Shown here: one piece after another, positions 1 through 7,256 of the stretch
How positions within the stretch are numbered: the first letter of the stretch is position 1
How the letters are laid out: every line of letters begins with the position of its first letter
Assembly (NCBI RefSeq): GCF_000718255.1
Contig: NZ_JOFJ01000008.1
Location: forward strand, 1-64,000
Direction: 5' to 3'
Source: Spirillospora albida
GTDB lineage: Bacteria; Actinomycetota; Actinomycetes; Streptosporangiales; Streptosporangiaceae
DNA: 64,000 nt
Program-made: the position numbers and the translations under genes
The notes under the pieces: generated by a model
What the model saw: only the letters and a program-made list of their open reading frames with translations
What the model was told of the DNA's origin: nothing
Database searches by the model: none

Positions 1-99
1 CCGGTGGAGCGGATGATGCGCGACGCCAAGATCACCCAGATCTACGAGGGCACCAACCAGATCCAGCGGATGGTCATCGCCCGCCAGCTCCTCAAGTAG
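1..99 (+). CDS. Acyl-CoA dehydrogenase, C-terminal fragment (cut by window edge)
   Basis: Only the last 32 codons are inside the window, ending in TAG. The residues contain the acyl-CoA dehydrogenase C-terminal signature: RDAKITQIYEGTNQIQR, followed by a short helix ending in RQLLK. In this flavoprotein family that segment contributes to FAD and subunit contacts near the active site, and the enzyme removes two hydrogens from an acyl-CoA thioester. The rest of the gene lies upstream of the window, so the substrate class cannot be judged. A thioesterase gene follows tail-to-tail on the other strand. Confidence 0.9.
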   Translation, partial: PVERMMRDAKITQIYEGTNQIQRMVIARQLLK

Positions 100-114
100 A
101 TCCCGCCGGCCGGG

Positions 115-906
115 TCACGCGGACGGCTGCTCGTCCACGAACATCGTCTGCGTGACCAGGCCGAACGGGCCGGACGCGTCCGCGAGCCGGCCCTCGCACA
201 GGCCGCTGCCGCCCCCGCTGACGTGCACCGCGCCGCTCAGGCACAGCCACCCGCCGGCCGGGTCGCGGTGCAGCGACACCGTCAGGTCGGTGTTCACGAT
301 CTGCCATTTCGCCAGGTCGAGCTGGCTGCCGATCCCGGACGCGCTGTCGGACAGGACGAGCGCCCGCACGAGCGGCGAGTCCTCCTCCCCGGCGACGAGC
401 GGGACGCGGGAGCGCGCCCAGACCGTGCCCGGCCCCGGACCGAGGAACGTGCCCTCCGCCAGGCGCCACTCCATCGCCGACAGGTAGCCGTCCATGTGCG
501 CGCCGTCCCACGCGCCGAAGTCGGTCGGCGACTCGGGGAACGCCGGCGGGGCCGGGGCGTGGACGACCGTCGGGACGTGCCCGGGGGCACGGAGCGTCCG
601 CCACGCGGTGGCCCGGACGACCGGCCTGCCCTCGTGGGACAGCTCCGCCTCCAGCAGCGCGACCCGCTTGCCGGGCCGGACGGTCCGGACGTCGACGCGC
701 AGCTCGGCCACCGGGACCGGGCCGAGGATCTCCAGCGTGACCCGCGCGACCCGCGTCCCGAGGACCGGGTCGTGCCGCTCAAAGGCACGCCCGATCAGGC
801 CCGCGACGGGGCCGGCGTGCTGGAACGCGGGCGACCACGGGCCGCCGGTCGCGGGCGTGGCGGCGAACGCGCCGCCGCCCAGGGACTCGTAGAACGCTCC
901 GGCCAT
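115..906 (-). CDS. Acyl-CoA thioesterase-like protein (double hot-dog, 4HBT_3/TesB-like)
   Basis: A 263-residue protein that resembles the TesB-like thioesterase superfamily, which hydrolyses acyl-CoA to free acid and CoA. Visible family features are an N-terminal GGPWSPAFQHAGPVAGLIGRA segment, the first hot-dog strand region (VARVTLEILGPVPVAELRVDVRTVRPGKRV), and a C-terminal hot-dog copy containing WQIVNTDLTVSLHRDPAGGWLCL. ATG at 906 is preferred; an in-frame GTG sits one codon upstream. The gene follows the LCP gene on the same strand after 47 bp, but a perfect palindrome (928-946) in that gap suggests separate control. Physiological substrate unknown; the acyl-CoA dehydrogenase on the other side fits fatty-acid or related acyl-CoA metabolism. 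Confidence 0.75.
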   Translation of the reverse strand: MAGAFYESLGGGAFAATPATGGPWSPAFQHAGPVAGLIGRAFERHDPVLGTRVARVTLEILGPVPVAELRVDVRTVRPGKRVALLEAELSHEGRPVVRATAWRTLRAPGHVPTVVHAPAPPAFPESPTDFGAWDGAHMDGYLSAMEWRLAEGTFLGPGPGTVWARSRVPLVAGEEDSPLVRALVLSDSASGIGSQLDLAKWQIVNTDLTVSLHRDPAGGWLCLSGAVHVSGGGSGLCEGRLADASGPFGLVTQTMFVDEQPSA

Positions 907-927
907 CACGCGACCCCTCCCTCGCTT

Positions 928-946
928 TCTAGAATTGTATTCTAGA
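928..946. promoter_or_regulatory. Palindromic operator candidate upstream of the thioesterase gene
   Basis: TCTAGAATTGTATTCTAGA is a perfect inverted repeat: two 8-base arms around TGT. It lies 22 to 40 bases upstream of the thioesterase ATG, inside an otherwise GC-rich 47-bp gap, where it could overlap a promoter. The symmetry and A/T-rich arms are typical of TetR-family operators; the regulator is not identified, and the nearest TetR gene is at 10121-10759. It lacks a GC-rich stem, so a terminator is unlikely. Confidence 0.6.
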
Positions 947-953
947 GCGGAGG

Positions 954-2642
954 TCAGCCGCACAATTTCTGCGTGGCGGTGCCGGTCTCCAGTCCGGGGC
1001 TCGCGGACGGGCTCGCCGCGGGCTCCGCGACCTTCACCTTCTTCGTCCCGTCCCAGTTGGCGCCCACCATCACCTGCACCCGGGACCCGAGGGAGGAGAC
1101 CTTCTTCAGCTTCGCGCCCGGGATCGCGGCGGCCAGCGTCTTCGCCGAGTCCTCCCGACCGGGACCGTACTGGATCTGGGTCGTGCGCAGCCCCGTGCGC
1201 GCCACGCCCGGCACGACGGTCGCCTTGAACCCGACGTCCTCCAGCTCCTTGCCCGCGCGCGTCGCGAGGCCCGGCGTGCCGATCGCGTTCAGCACCCGGA
1301 CCTCGATGTCGTCCGGCGCGACGACCAGCTCGTTCGCGGGCTTCTGGGTCGTCGGGGACGCGGACGGCTTCGGCGGCTCCTTCGCGAGCGGCTCGTCCTT
1401 GCGGATCCGGGAGAACAGCTCGCGCGCGGGCGCCCCGTCCCACAGCACGGTGGACTGCGCGGTCGGGGCGTTCCACAGCATCGCGTGGTGGTCGGGGTTC
1501 GCCAGCGGCACCTTCGCGAACGTCAGGTCGTCCGTCGACAGGTCCTTCATCTGCTCGGTCAGCTTCGGCAGGTTCTTGGCGAGCTCCGGGTCGACGCGCA
1601 GCGACTTCAGCGCCGCGCTCAGGAACTTCGTCGACTTCACCGGGTCGCTGAGCGTCCTGCTCGACAGCGCCTGCTTCATCATCGACGCCATGAACTGCTG
1701 CTGCCGGTCGATGCGGCCGAGGTCGCTGCCGCCCGTCAGCGAGTAGCGGGCGCGCGCGAAGCCGAGCGCCTTCAGGCCGTCCACGTGGGACTTGCCGGCG
1801 GGCAGCTTCAGCCCGCTCTTCTCGTCGTCGATGGGCTGCTCGGTGCACACGTCCACGCCGCCGAGCGCGTCCACCATGTTGACGAAGCCGTAGAAGTTGA
1901 CCTCGATGTAGTGGTCGATCGACACCCCGGTCGCCCGCTTGACGGTGTCGACGGTGAGGGTCGGGCCTCCGAACTGGTACGCCCACGTCAGCTTGCCCGG
2001 ACGCGACGGCACCCGCTGCCCCTTCGGCCCCTCCGACCCGTTCGACTCGTGCGACGGGATCGTCACGTACGAGTCGCGCGGCAGGTTCACGATCGACACG
2101 CGGTCGTGGTCCCGCGAGACGTGCATCAGCAGCATCGTGTCCGACCGCTCGCCCGGCTCGTGCCCGAGCTTCGCCGCCTTCTGCTGCGCCTTCGTCAGCC
2201 CCTCCCGGCGGTCGACGCCCGCCACCAGGATCGTCATCGCGCCCTTCGGGCCGTCGTTGCCGCCGAGCCCGCCGACCTCCACCCGGTCGAGCGCGTCCAT
2301 CACGTAGTTCTGGAACGCCCACGCGCCGCCCGACGTCAGCAGCGTGACCACCGACATCGCGCCCGTCAGCATCAGGAACCGGCGCTGCCGCCGCGCGCTC
2401 ATCGCCGCCCGCGGGCTCAGCTCGCCCCGGCCCGGACGGCGCGGCCCGCGCGGCGTCTCCACCGACACCCGGGGCGCCGGCATGCCGTCCACCGTGACGC
2501 CCTCGATGTCGCCCCCGGGGTCGGCGCCGTCGGCGTGCCGGCCGCGTCCGCGCCCCGGCGGGACGCCGCCCGCCGGACGCGGCCGGAAGTAGCGTTCGAG
2601 CGGGTCGGCGTCGCCGCGATCCGAGTCGTGCCCGTCTGCCAT
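954..2642 (-). CDS. LCP (LytR-CpsA-Psr) family protein with LytR_C domain
   Basis: A 562-residue membrane-anchored LCP protein. These enzymes transfer undecaprenyl-linked glycopolymers (teichoic acids, arabinogalactan and the like) to peptidoglycan on the outer face of the membrane. Order: a proline/arginine-rich cytoplasmic stretch (about 1-85), one transmembrane helix (about 88-110), the LCP catalytic domain (from about 135: MTILVAGVDRR, then RSDTMLLMHV, NLPRDSYVTIP, and ARARYSLTGGSDLGRIDRQQQF with the conserved arginines), and a LytR_C domain near the C-terminus (IEVRVLNAIGTPGLA). ATG 2642 is preferred because it starts the compact charged N-terminus; in-frame upstream sequence is low-complexity. 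It diverges from a glycosyltransferase gene. A second LCP gene lies at 52159-53577. Confidence 0.9.
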   Translation of the reverse strand: MADGHDSDRGDADPLERYFRPRPAGGVPPGRGRGRHADGADPGGDIEGVTVDGMPAPRVSVETPRGPRRPGRGELSPRAAMSARRQRRFLMLTGAMSVVTLLTSGGAWAFQNYVMDALDRVEVGGLGGNDGPKGAMTILVAGVDRREGLTKAQQKAAKLGHEPGERSDTMLLMHVSRDHDRVSIVNLPRDSYVTIPSHESNGSEGPKGQRVPSRPGKLTWAYQFGGPTLTVDTVKRATGVSIDHYIEVNFYGFVNMVDALGGVDVCTEQPIDDEKSGLKLPAGKSHVDGLKALGFARARYSLTGGSDLGRIDRQQQFMASMMKQALSSRTLSDPVKSTKFLSAALKSLRVDPELAKNLPKLTEQMKDLSTDDLTFAKVPLANPDHHAMLWNAPTAQSTVLWDGAPARELFSRIRKDEPLAKEPPKPSASPTTQKPANELVVAPDDIEVRVLNAIGTPGLATRAGKELEDVGFKATVVPGVARTGLRTTQIQYGPGREDSAKTLAAAIPGAKLKKVSSLGSRVQVMVGANWDGTKKVKVAEPAASPSASPGLETGTATQKLCG

Positions 2643-2904
2643 GCCGCCCGCCGCCTCCCCGATGACCTCAGCGCGTTCTGAAGCGAGTGCCACCCACTCT
2701 AAAGTGGAGGGGGCCCGTCCGTTCGCTACCTGGACCCGTGTCCCGGCAGTAACCGAGTCCCTGCTGGAATCCCGTGTTCCCGCAGAAGACCGCGTACTTG
2801 CAGCGGACGGGTGTTCTTGCAGTAACGTGGCGCCGGTCTCGACCACACCCCGACAGCCCCGACGTCGAAACTGGGTGGCGTGGGCTGCGTCCGGACATGA
2901 AAGA
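2643..2904. promoter_or_regulatory. Divergent intergenic region with imperfect direct repeats
   Basis: The gap between the LCP gene and the glycosyltransferase carries three clear copies of a motif near CCCGTGTTCCCGCAGTAAC, at 2735-2754, 2771-2790 and 2808-2827. A weaker, shorter relative lies at 2791-2808. A small dyad, CCACT/AGTGG with a 4-base spacer, is at 2694-2707. Repeats of this spacing suggest binding of a multimeric regulator shared by both genes. No regulator can be named. Confidence 0.4.
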
Positions 2905-2926
2905 GGAGGAAGGTGGGCCTTCCTCC
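2905..2926 (+). promoter_or_regulatory. Perfect hairpin upstream of the glycosyltransferase start
   Basis: GGAGGAAGG and CCTTCCTCC form a perfect 9-bp stem around a TGGG loop, 33 bases before the ATG at 2960. The left arm contains a strong Shine-Dalgarno-like GGAGG, but no in-frame start codon lies 5-9 bases after it. It may be a 5' untranslated-region hairpin (attenuator or mRNA stabiliser) rather than a ribosome site. Confidence 0.4.
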
Positions 2927-2959
2927 GGCCGCCCGGCCGGAGAGCGCCCGCGAGCCCAC

Positions 2960-4018
2960 ATGAATCCGTCTCCCCACACCCACCACGGGTCCCGTCAGGC
3001 ACCGAGCGGCACCGAGCGCACCTGGCCGTGCGTGTCGGTGGTGATGCCCGTCCTCAACGAGGAGCGGCACCTGGCCGACGCGGTCCGCCGCATCCTGAGC
3101 CAGGACTACCCCGGTGAGCTGGAACTCGTCCTCGCCATCGGGCCGTCCCGCGACCGCACCGAGGAGATCGCGCGCGGCCTGGCCGCCGAGGACCCCCGCG
3201 TCGTCGTCGTCGCGAACCCCACCGGACGGACCCCGCAGGGCCTCAACATCGCGATCAAGGCCTCGCAGTACTCGATCATCGTGCGGGTCGACGGGCACTC
3301 CCTGCTGCCCGCCGACTACGTCCGCGCCGCGGTCGAGACGATGGAGGAGACCGGGGCCGACAACGTCGGCGGCATCATGGCCGCGGAGGGCGTCACCGCG
3401 TTCGAGCAGGCCGTGGCGCGCGCCATGACGTCCAAGCTCGGCGTCGGCAACGCGCGCTTCCACACCGGCGGCGAGGCCGGCGAGGTCGAGACCGTCTACC
3501 TGGGCACGTTCCGGCGCAGCGCCCTCGACCGGGTCGGCGGCTACGACGAGACGTTCACCCGCGCCCAGGACTGGGAGATGAACCACCGGATCCGGCAGAC
3601 CGGCGGCCGGGTGTTCTTCACCCCCCGGATGCGGGTCACCTACCGGCCCCGCCCGAACCTGCGGGCGCTCGCCAAGCAGTACTTCCACACCGGGCGCTGG
3701 CGCCGCGTCGTCGGCCGCGAGCACCAGGGCACCCTCAACCTGCGCTACCTCGCCCCGCCGATCGCGGTGGTCGCGATGACCGCCGGGGCCGTCGCGGGCG
3801 CGTTCGGGTTCTGGCCCGGCTGGCTGCTGCCCGGCGGCTACGCCGCGGCGATGGTCGCGGGCGCCGCCGTCGAGGGCCGGGGCCTGCCGCTGGGCGCGTG
3901 GGTGCGGCTCCCGCTCGTCTTCGCGACGATGCACATCACCTGGGGCGTCGGCTTCCTGACGAGCCCGCCCGGCCTCGGCCAGCCCACCCCGCCGAAGCCC
4001 GGTGACGCCGTCACCTGA
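2960..4018 (+). CDS. Glycosyltransferase family 2, ExoA-like, with C-terminal membrane segments
   Basis: A GT-A fold transferase of about 352 residues, most like succinoglycan-type ExoA enzymes that add sugar to a lipid-linked intermediate at the inner membrane face. Visible: the VSVVMPVLNEE nucleotide-binding start, IIVRVDGHS (a DGH in place of the usual DxD), an acceptor-loop ED-like motif in TRAQDWEMNHRIRQTGG, and hydrophobic helices in the last 110 residues. ATG 2960 leaves a short tail before the catalytic domain; an in-frame ATG at 2897 would add 21 residues but would put the 2905-2926 hairpin inside the coding region. It diverges from the LCP gene, consistent with a role in the polymer that LCP attaches. 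Confidence 0.85.
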   Translation: MNPSPHTHHGSRQAPSGTERTWPCVSVVMPVLNEERHLADAVRRILSQDYPGELELVLAIGPSRDRTEEIARGLAAEDPRVVVVANPTGRTPQGLNIAIKASQYSIIVRVDGHSLLPADYVRAAVETMEETGADNVGGIMAAEGVTAFEQAVARAMTSKLGVGNARFHTGGEAGEVETVYLGTFRRSALDRVGGYDETFTRAQDWEMNHRIRQTGGRVFFTPRMRVTYRPRPNLRALAKQYFHTGRWRRVVGREHQGTLNLRYLAPPIAVVAMTAGAVAGAFGFWPGWLLPGGYAAAMVAGAAVEGRGLPLGAWVRLPLVFATMHITWGVGFLTSPPGLGQPTPPKPGDAVT

Positions 4019-4029
4019 CCGGCCGCGGG

Positions 4030-4058
4030 CCGGATCGGCGAACCTTTCGCCGATCCGG
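4030..4058 (+). terminator. Stem-loop terminator after the ExoA-like gene
   Basis: A perfect 13-bp stem (CCGGATCGGCGAA paired with its complement) closes on a 3-base CCT loop, 11 bases after the stop codon. There is no T-tract, which is usual for actinomycete terminators. Confidence 0.7.
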
Positions 4059-4112
4059 TGCGTCTGAGGGTGGTCGGCGGGATCTCCTCCGCTTCCCGCC
4101 CTGGAGGTCGTC

Positions 4113-4727
4113 ATGCCCAATTCGATACGGCACGTCATCGGCCTCGTCGCCGGTGTCGTGCTGACACCGGTGATCGCCGCCTGCCTCATGTACGGGTCGT
4201 CCGAGATCGGCCGGTCGCTCCGGACGTTCGGGGGAGAGGGGGCCGGAACGCCGGCCCTCGTCCTCATCGCCGGGGCGGTCCTGATCGGCCTGGTGGCGGG
4301 CACCCGCGTCTCCCCGCTGGCGTCCCTCGTCCCCGGAGCCGTGTTCGGCGGGATCGGCCTCGTGTGGGCGTTCGCGCCGCGCTGGGCGTACGAGCACCTC
4401 GACCACGACCTGCACTCGCGGCTGGACACCGGATACCTGAACCTGGTCGCCACAGGGGCGTTCCTCGCGCTGGGCGTGGTGCTGGTCGCCGCTTCGATCG
4501 CGCCGTCCCGGTGGCGGGCGCGGCCGCGGGCGGCCGCTGCGCCGGCGTTCGGCGGTCCGCCGCCGGCCCCCATGGGCCCGCCCCCCGGCCAGAACCCGGG
4601 GTGGCATCCTCCCGCCCCGCCGCCCTCCGCCCCGCCGCAGCCGTCCGCGCCGCAGCCCGTCCGGCACGACGCCGATGACGACGAGCCGGGCGAGTGGACG
4701 CGCAGGTACGGCGGCGGGAACTCCTAG
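4113..4727 (+). CDS. Unrecognised membrane protein with proline-rich cytoplasmic tail
   Basis: A 204-residue protein I cannot assign to a named family. It has four predicted hydrophobic segments: about 6-26, 47-64, 68-84 and 109-127. A tail of about 75 residues rich in Pro, Ala and Gly follows (APPPPGQNPGWHPP-like composition) and ends in an acidic patch and WTRRYGGGN. Such proline-rich tails are common in actinomycete membrane proteins that contact cytoplasmic partners. A good GGAGG site lies 6 bases before the ATG. Its TAG stop overlaps the stop codon of the convergent phosphodiesterase gene (shared 4724-4727), so the two transcripts overlap at their ends. Confidence 0.75.
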   Translation: MPNSIRHVIGLVAGVVLTPVIAACLMYGSSEIGRSLRTFGGEGAGTPALVLIAGAVLIGLVAGTRVSPLASLVPGAVFGGIGLVWAFAPRWAYEHLDHDLHSRLDTGYLNLVATGAFLALGVVLVAASIAPSRWRARPRAAAAPAFGGPPPAPMGPPPGQNPGWHPPAPPPSAPPQPSAPQPVRHDADDDEPGEWTRRYGGGNS

Positions 4728-5479
4728 CCGCGGACGGCCGCCAGCACGCCGGGGACGTCGTTGACCACCATCGCGTCGGCCCCGGCCGCCTTGCAGATCG
4801 GCGCGGTCTCGGTGTCCGGGCACCAGACCATGAACTCCAGGCCCGCCTTGTGCGCCGTGTCGACGCACCGCTCCAGGGGCCGCAGGCGGGTGTCGGGCTG
4901 CTCGAACCCGCACGACGCGGTGTGCACGCCGATCGCCTGGAATCCGAGGCCCGCCGCCGCCGGGACGCCGTGCCACAGCGGGAAACGCAGCCAGGTCAGC
5001 AGGCCGAGCGGCACGTCCGGCAGTTCCTCCTGAAGGAACACCAGCAGCGACGGGTCGAACGAGGTGACCAGCAGCGGGCGGCGCCGCGCCTCCCGCTTCA
5101 GCAGGGGCAGCAGCAGCGCGCCCGTGCGGCGGGACGGGGCGTCCGTCGCGTCCTCCAGGATCGTCTTGACGTCCACGTCGACCGCGACGTCCGCGGGCAG
5201 CTCCGCGAAGACCTCGGCCAGCCGGGGCAGGCCGCTCGCCTCGGCGGTCCGGTCGATGAGGAACGCGCCGTCCGGGGTGGTGGGGTCGTGCCGCAGGACG
5301 AGCTCGTCGTCGGCGGTGCGGGTCACGTCGATCTCGACCCAGCCCAGGCCCGCCTCGACGGCCGCGAGGAGGGAGGGGAGGGTGTTCTCGGCGACCGTGT
5401 CGCCGGTGCCGGGAACGGGGAGGTCGCCCGCGCCGAGACCGCGGTGACCGATGATCGCGGGGGTGTCGTCGAAGATCAC
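4724..5479 (-). CDS. Glycerophosphodiester phosphodiesterase family protein
   Basis: A 251-residue GDPD-type TIM barrel. Members cleave glycerophosphodiesters to glycerol phosphate and an alcohol, and some act on teichoic-acid-like polymers. Motifs: IIGHRGLGAGD at the N-terminus, AENTLPSLLAAVEAGLGWVEIDVTRTADDELVLRHDPT (metal-binding Glu/Asp and catalytic His), and VMVVNDVP-like C-terminal strand. No signal peptide is seen, so a cytoplasmic site is likely. It starts with GTG at 5479 inside a GTGA overlap with the upstream cytidylyltransferase stop, so translation is probably coupled. The pairing suggests that it recycles or proofreads products of the neighbouring phospho-alcohol pathway; the substrate is inferred. 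Confidence 0.85.
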   Translation of the reverse strand: MIFDDTPAIIGHRGLGAGDLPVPGTGDTVAENTLPSLLAAVEAGLGWVEIDVTRTADDELVLRHDPTTPDGAFLIDRTAEASGLPRLAEVFAELPADVAVDVDVKTILEDATDAPSRRTGALLLPLLKREARRRPLLVTSFDPSLLVFLQEELPDVPLGLLTWLRFPLWHGVPAAAGLGFQAIGVHTASCGFEQPDTRLRPLERCVDTAHKAGLEFMVWCPDTETAPICKAAGADAMVVNDVPGVLAAVRG

Positions 5480-6177
5480 TGGGGGTCCCGTCCGGCGAGG
5501 TGCTCGGCGATCGCGATGTCGAGGGGCCGGGTCACCTTGAGGTTGCGCTCGTCGCCCGCCACCACGCGGACCGGGACGTCCGGCAGGTAGCGGTGGACGA
5601 TGCCGCAGTCGTCGGTGGCGCTCAGGGCGGGGTCCGCCAGGGCCAGCTCGTACGCCTTGCGGAGCGTGCCGAGCCGGAAGCCCTGCGGGGTCTGGAAGCG
5701 GACCATCGTCTCGCGCGGCGGCATCGACACGACGACGCCGTCCTCGACCGCGACCATCGTGTCGGACGCGGGGACGCCGACCGCGACCGCCTCCCCGGCG
5801 GCCAGCGCGCCGAGCACCCGGTCGATGATCGCGGCGTCCACGAACGGGCGGGCCGCGTCGTGGAACAGGACGCGGACGTCGTCCGGCTCGCCCTCCAGCC
5901 GGCGGAGCGCGGCGACCGTCGACATGGTGCGGGTGTCGCCGCCCTCGATGACCCCGGCGACCTTCCGGAAGGGCGCCGTGATCGCCGCGGCCTCGCGCAG
6001 ATGCCCGGCCGCCATCACGACCACGACCTCCGCGATCCCGGGGTGGGCGTCGAACGCGGCGATCGCGTGCGCGAGGATCGGCCGCCCGGCCACCTCGATC
6101 AGCTGCTTCGGCCGCCCGGCGCCGATCCTGGCGCCGACACCGCCCGCCAGCACCACCGCGATCGTCCGCGTCGCCAT
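5476..6177 (-). CDS. IspD/TarI family cytidylyltransferase
   Basis: A 233-residue CTP-dependent cytidylyltransferase. Seen: VVLAGGVGARIGAGRPKQ (residues 9-26, CTP-binding glycine-rich loop and Lys), GGDTRTMSTVAAL, VLFHDAARPFV, MVRFQTPQGF, and a late KVTRPLDIAIAE. These fit both IspD (CDP-methylerythritol synthesis) and TarI (CDP-ribitol synthesis). The RTMSTV rather than RxxSV pattern, the coupled GDPD gene and the nearby CDP-alcohol phosphotransferase favour a polyol-phosphate activator for a surface polymer. A second copy of IspD elsewhere in the genome would support that. ATG 6177 has a GGGGCGGAG ribosome site. It diverges from the nucleotidyltransferase at 6484. Confidence 0.8.
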   Translation of the reverse strand: MATRTIAVVLAGGVGARIGAGRPKQLIEVAGRPILAHAIAAFDAHPGIAEVVVVMAAGHLREAAAITAPFRKVAGVIEGGDTRTMSTVAALRRLEGEPDDVRVLFHDAARPFVDAAIIDRVLGALAAGEAVAVGVPASDTMVAVEDGVVVSMPPRETMVRFQTPQGFRLGTLRKAYELALADPALSATDDCGIVHRYLPDVPVRVVAGDERNLKVTRPLDIAIAEHLAGRDPQ

Positions 6178-6483
6178 CTCCGCCCCTTTCCCGCCGCATC
6201 GCCCTCGCACCCGGCCACCGGGTCACTAGGCTGCTCAACGTACCGGACGTCTCGGGCGCCGGATCGAGTATGGTTACCTCGCCGTACCGGGGCTCGCGAG
6301 GAGCGGCGGCACCGTCCGCCAAGCCCCCCGCTGCGACACCGTGTACCGCACCGGCCAGGGGCAACTGGCCGTGGGAACGGGTCCTCGCCGCACGCCTGCG
6401 GCGTCTCGTCCGTCCCCGGCGACGGCGTTCGCGCGGGCGGACGCGGAGCGGCGTGATGGTCGACCTGGAGAGAAGAGCGAAAC
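6178..6483. promoter_or_regulatory. Divergent intergenic region (306 bp) between cytidylyltransferase and LicC-like gene
   Basis: No gene is seen. On the plus strand, TAGGCT (6227-6232) and TATGGT (6268-6273) are possible -10 boxes. On the minus strand, CATACT in the same AT-richer patch could serve the cytidylyltransferase. A GGAGAGAAGAG ribosome site precedes the ATG at 6484, implying a long 5' leader if the upstream boxes are used. Confidence 0.35.
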
Positions 6484-7215
6484 ATGATCGGCATGGTGCT
6501 GGCCGCGGGCGCGGGCCGGAGGCTGCGGCCCTACACCGACACCCTCCCCAAGGCCCTCGTCCCCGTGGACGGTGACACCACCATCCTCGACATCGCCCTC
6601 GGCAACCTCGCCGAGGTCGGGCTGACGGACGTGGTCATCGTCGTCGGCTACCGGGCGTCCGCCGTCGAGGAGCGCAAGGCGGCGCTGGAGGAGCGGTACG
6701 GCGTGTCCATCACGCTCGTCCACAACGACAAGGCCGAGGAGTGGAACAACTGCTACTCCATGTGGCTGGCGCGTGAGCACTTCTCCAAGGGCGTCCTCAT
6801 GGTCAACGGCGACACCGTCCACCCGGTGAGCGTCGAGAAGACCCTATTGGCGAACCGCGGACCGGACATCCTCCTGGCCGTGGACGATGTGAAAACACTG
6901 GCCGACGAGGAGATGAAGGTCATCCTCGACGGCGAGGGCCACCTGAAGACCATCACCAAGCTGATGGACCCGGCCACCGCGAACGGCGAGTACATCGGCG
7001 CGACGCTGATCGAGCCCGCCGCCGCCGACGCGCTCGCCGACGCGCTCAAGGCCGTCTGGGAGCGCGACCCCGACCTGTACTACGAGGACGGCTACCAGGA
7101 GCTCGTCGCCCGGGGCGGCCGCATCGCGGTCGCGCCGATCGGCGATGTCCAGTGGGTCGAGGTCGACAACCACGACGACCTCGAGAAGGCCCGCCGGATC
7201 GCCAAGGGCTACTGA
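6484..7215 (+). CDS. LicC-like NTP:alcohol-phosphate nucleotidyltransferase
   Basis: A 243-residue GT-A-like nucleotidyltransferase. It has MVLAAGAGRRLRPYTDTLPKALVPV (nucleotide loop and catalytic Lys), WNNCYSMWLAREHF, VNGDTVHP (metal Asp) and VQWVEVDNHDDLEKA at the end. The NNCYSMW motif is typical of LicC phosphocholine cytidylyltransferases and of the inositol-1-phosphate cytidylyltransferase domain, not of hexose-1-phosphate enzymes. It heads a tight plus-strand operon with a G1P-dehydrogenase-like enzyme, a CDP-alcohol phosphotransferase and a GT2. The simplest reading is that it makes the CDP-alcohol used by the phosphotransferase. The alcohol may be glycerol, inositol or something new. 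Confidence 0.8.
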   Translation: MIGMVLAAGAGRRLRPYTDTLPKALVPVDGDTTILDIALGNLAEVGLTDVVIVVGYRASAVEERKAALEERYGVSITLVHNDKAEEWNNCYSMWLAREHFSKGVLMVNGDTVHPVSVEKTLLANRGPDILLAVDDVKTLADEEMKVILDGEGHLKTITKLMDPATANGEYIGATLIEPAAADALADALKAVWERDPDLYYEDGYQELVARGGRIAVAPIGDVQWVEVDNHDDLEKARRIAKGY

Positions 7216-7256
7216 CCGGGCGCTCGACCCCCACCGACGACCCGACCGAGGAGACC

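Noticed and set aside
115..2322. A 735-codon minus-strand open frame joining the thioesterase to upstream sequence
   Set aside because: Beyond position 906 it runs through the LCP gene in a shifted frame; its composition is Arg/Ala-rich shadow and the LCP frame has clear domains.
4030..4058. Riboswitch or small RNA at the 3' end of the ExoA-like gene
   Set aside because: A simple 13-bp stem with 3-base loop is enough to explain it as a terminator.
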